A stretch of DNA of 64,000 bases, taken from assembly GCF_900217815.1 (NCBI RefSeq), contig NZ_OBMT01000011.1:1-64000 (forward strand), given 5' to 3'. A program made the position numbers and the translations under genes. Below, piece by piece: positions 62,305-64,000 of the stretch. The notes beneath the pieces were generated by a model. It did no database searches. It was not told where the DNA came from and worked only from the letters and a program-made list of their open reading frames with translations. The DNA comes from Rhodobacter maris. Lineage in GTDB: Bacteria > Pseudomonadota > Alphaproteobacteria > Rhodobacterales > Rhodobacteraceae. How positions within the stretch are numbered: the first letter of the stretch is position 1; every line of letters begins with the position of its first letter.

Positions 62305-64000
62305 TCCGCGGCCTCCCGGTGAATCTGCCCTTCGGGCGCAACGCTTGCATCTTCGATCCGCAGCGTGGCCTTGATCGCCCCCTTGCGGCCATCTTCGTAG
62401 GTCACTTCTGTTTCGGTGGAGATGCTCGTCGCGCCGTCATAGAGCGCAGCAATCAGATCGGCGTATTTCTCGGCGATCACGTTGCGGCGCACCTTGCGGG
62501 TGCGGGTCATCTCGCCATCATCGGCGTCGAGTTCCTTGTGCAAAACGAGGAAGCGGTGGATCTGACAGCCCGAGAGCATCGGGTCTTGCGCCACGCTCCG
62601 GTTCACCTCGTCGATATGCTCGCGGATCATCTCGTAAACGCGCGGATGCCCGGCCAGCTCCTGATAGCTCGCATAGGCGATGTTGTTGCGCTCCGCCCAG
62701 TTGCCAACCGCGGTGAGGTCGATGTTGATGAAGGCGGTGCAGCGATCCCGGCCCGCGCCAAAGACCACGGCCTCAAGAATGTTGGGGTAGAACTTGAGCT
62801 TGTTTTCCACGTATTTGGGCGCGAAGAGCCGGCCATCAGCCATCTTGCCCACGTCCTTGGCGCGGTCGATGATGCGCAGGTGGCCGGTGCCTTCCTCGAA
62901 GAAACCGGCATCGCCTGTCGCCACCCAGCCCTCGGCATCCTTGGTGGAGGCCGTGCTGTCGGGGTTGTTGTAATATTCAACGAAAGTGCCGGGCGAGCGG
63001 TAGAACACCTCGCCGTTTTCGCCGATTCTCACCTCGACGCCGGGGGAGGGCACGCCCACCGTATCGGCGCGCACCTGCCCGTCGGGCTGCTGGGTGATGA
63101 AGACGGAGGCCTCGGTCTGGCCGTAGAGCTGCTTCAGGTTGATGCCGAGCGAGCGGTAAAACTCGAAGATCTCCGGCCCGATCGCCTCGCCTGCGGTATA
63201 GGCCACGCGGATGCGGCTCAGCCCGAGCGTGTTCTTGAGCGGCGCGTAAATCGTCACATCGCCGGTGCGGTAATTGAAATAGTCGCGCAAGGGTTGCGGA
63301 TAAATATTGAGGATCGGCCCTTTTGCCGTGAAGTATTTGCGGTGCTCCATCGGGTGGCGCAGCCGCACAATGGCAAGGCGCACGGCGTTTTCCACCATCG
63401 TCTCGATGGAAAAGCCGATCCCCATGGAAAAGCGGTAAGCCCAGCGCAGCCGCCGCCGCAACGTGGGCTTGGAACGTTTCACCCGGTAGCGCGGCATCCC
63501 GAACTCTTCGCCCGTGCCCTTGGCGAATTCCATGAAATGCTTGAAGAGCCCATGCTTGAGATCGCCCGCATCCTCCATGCGGATCATCACATTGGTGAGC
63601 ATCGTCTCGAAGATGCGGGGCGGCGCAAAAAAGTAGGTCGGCCCGATCTCGCGCAGGTCAGTCATCATGGTGGCGGGGCTCTCGGGGCAGTTCACGCAAA
63701 AGCCCGCCACCATCGCCTGCCCGATGGAAAAGATGAAATCGCCCACCCAGGCCATCGGCAGATAGGCGAGCACGTCTTCATCGGGGCCAAGGTGGTCGAA
63801 GGCGGCGGAGTTCTTCGCCGTTTCGATGATGTTTCTGTTCGAGAGCACCACGCCTTTCGGCTTGCCCGTGGTGCCCGAGGTGTAAAGCATCACGCAGGTG
63901 CTGTCGTAGGTCAGCTCCGCGATGCGAGCCGCGATCTCGCCTTGATAGCGGAAATGGCCCGCCTTGCCCTCGGCCACGATGTCTTCCAGCGCGTTCATGC
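62301..64000 (-). CDS. AMP-dependent acyl-CoA synthetase (partial, 5' end outside window)
   Basis: The visible 566 codons cover most of an ANL-family long-chain acyl-CoA synthetase. MLYTSGTTGKPKGVVLSN is the AMP-binding P-loop, QLYGQTEASVFI the substrate/adenine region, WVATGDAGFFEEGTGHLRIIDRAKD the hinge, and MTRTRKVRRNVIAE the C-terminal lysine region. The N-terminus lies beyond 64000. It is the first visible gene of the Liv cluster (4-bp overlap with livG) and would activate an imported carboxylate or fatty acid. Confidence 0.92.
   Translation of the reverse strand, partial: MNALEDIVAEGKAGHFRYQGEIAARIAELTYDSTCVMLYTSGTTGKPKGVVLSNRNIIETAKNSAAFDHLGPDEDVLAYLPMAWVGDFIFSIGQAMVAGFCVNCPESPATMMTDLREIGPTYFFAPPRIFETMLTNVMIRMEDAGDLKHGLFKHFMEFAKGTGEEFGMPRYRVKRSKPTLRRRLRWAYRFSMGIGFSIETMVENAVRLAIVRLRHPMEHRKYFTAKGPILNIYPQPLRDYFNYRTGDVTIYAPLKNTLGLSRIRVAYTAGEAIGPEIFEFYRSLGINLKQLYGQTEASVFITQQPDGQVRADTVGVPSPGVEVRIGENGEVFYRSPGTFVEYYNNPDSTASTKDAEGWVATGDAGFFEEGTGHLRIIDRAKDVGKMADGRLFAPKYVENKLKFYPNILEAVVFGAGRDRCTAFINIDLTAVGNWAERNNIAYASYQELAGHPRVYEMIREHIDEVNRSVAQDPMLSGCQIHRFLVLHKELDADDGEMTRTRKVRRNVIAEKYADLIAALYDGATSISTETEVTYEDGRKGAIKATLRIEDASVAPEGQIHREAAE

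Noticed and set aside
1-64000. CRISPR arrays, prophage or plasmid genes
   Set aside because: No regularly spaced repeat-spacer pattern, phage structural or integrase genes, or replication genes were seen.

Overview
The window is GC-rich, gene-dense alphaproteobacterial chromosome. Gene content points to Rhodobacteraceae/Rhodobacterales (a Rhodobacter- or Paracoccus-like organism): a serC-serA pair with a hairpin leader resembling the alphaproteobacterial serC motif, a DUF6478-like protein, an MbfA-type ferritin/VIT iron exporter behind an ICE-box-like site, and xseB-ispA-dxs in tandem. This is inferred from protein families; no species can be named. There is no phage, plasmid origin or CRISPR array. 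Most of the window is ordinary core genome.

Layout. 1-1149: the 5' part of an RNA ligase and small membrane proteins, one probably frameshifted, all on the minus strand. 1481-4613: an overlapping operon of a DUF4173-like membrane protein, an OmpR-type regulator and a histidine kinase, preceded by phased CTGCAC repeats. 4632-6675: a metallophosphoesterase pseudogene split by a decayed IS1182-like element. 6845-6920: tRNA-Lys(UUU). 7026-11002: dapF-mtaB, a DUF6478-like protein, a lipoprotein. 11142-16928: GlcNAc kinase-nagA converging on serB, then serC-serA. 16993-31375: a PrpE-like phosphatase, a tiny ORF, a thiolase, a bacterial alpha-2-macroglobulin/pbpC pair, a soluble hybrid kinase, recQ and a YggT protein.

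31516-39373: a thioesterase, an MFS transporter, mepA, a phytase-like esterase, a YhhQ queuosine-precursor transporter, a structured apparently untranslated locus with two terminators, and xseB-ispA-dxs. 39395-45758: a HAD hydrolase, an AEC transporter, mbfA, a 52-residue exported protein behind a striking dyad, pncA-pncB and a Pit phosphate transporter. 45861-54582: Nudix/kinase/class III aminotransferase/arfB, fadH with a divergent LysR regulator, and OmpA-like/GNAT/cinA. 54694-64000: map, then a minus-strand cluster with all five subunits of a Liv-type ABC importer, a two-helix small membrane protein and two CoA ligases, which looks like an uptake-and-activation system for a carboxylic acid.

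The parts most worth a second look are the locus at 36029-36285, the intergenic region between mbfA and the small exported protein, the Liv/CoA-ligase cluster, the kinase-aminotransferase pair, and the IS-split pseudogene whose ORF can be rejoined on paper. No wholly new defence or mobile system was found.
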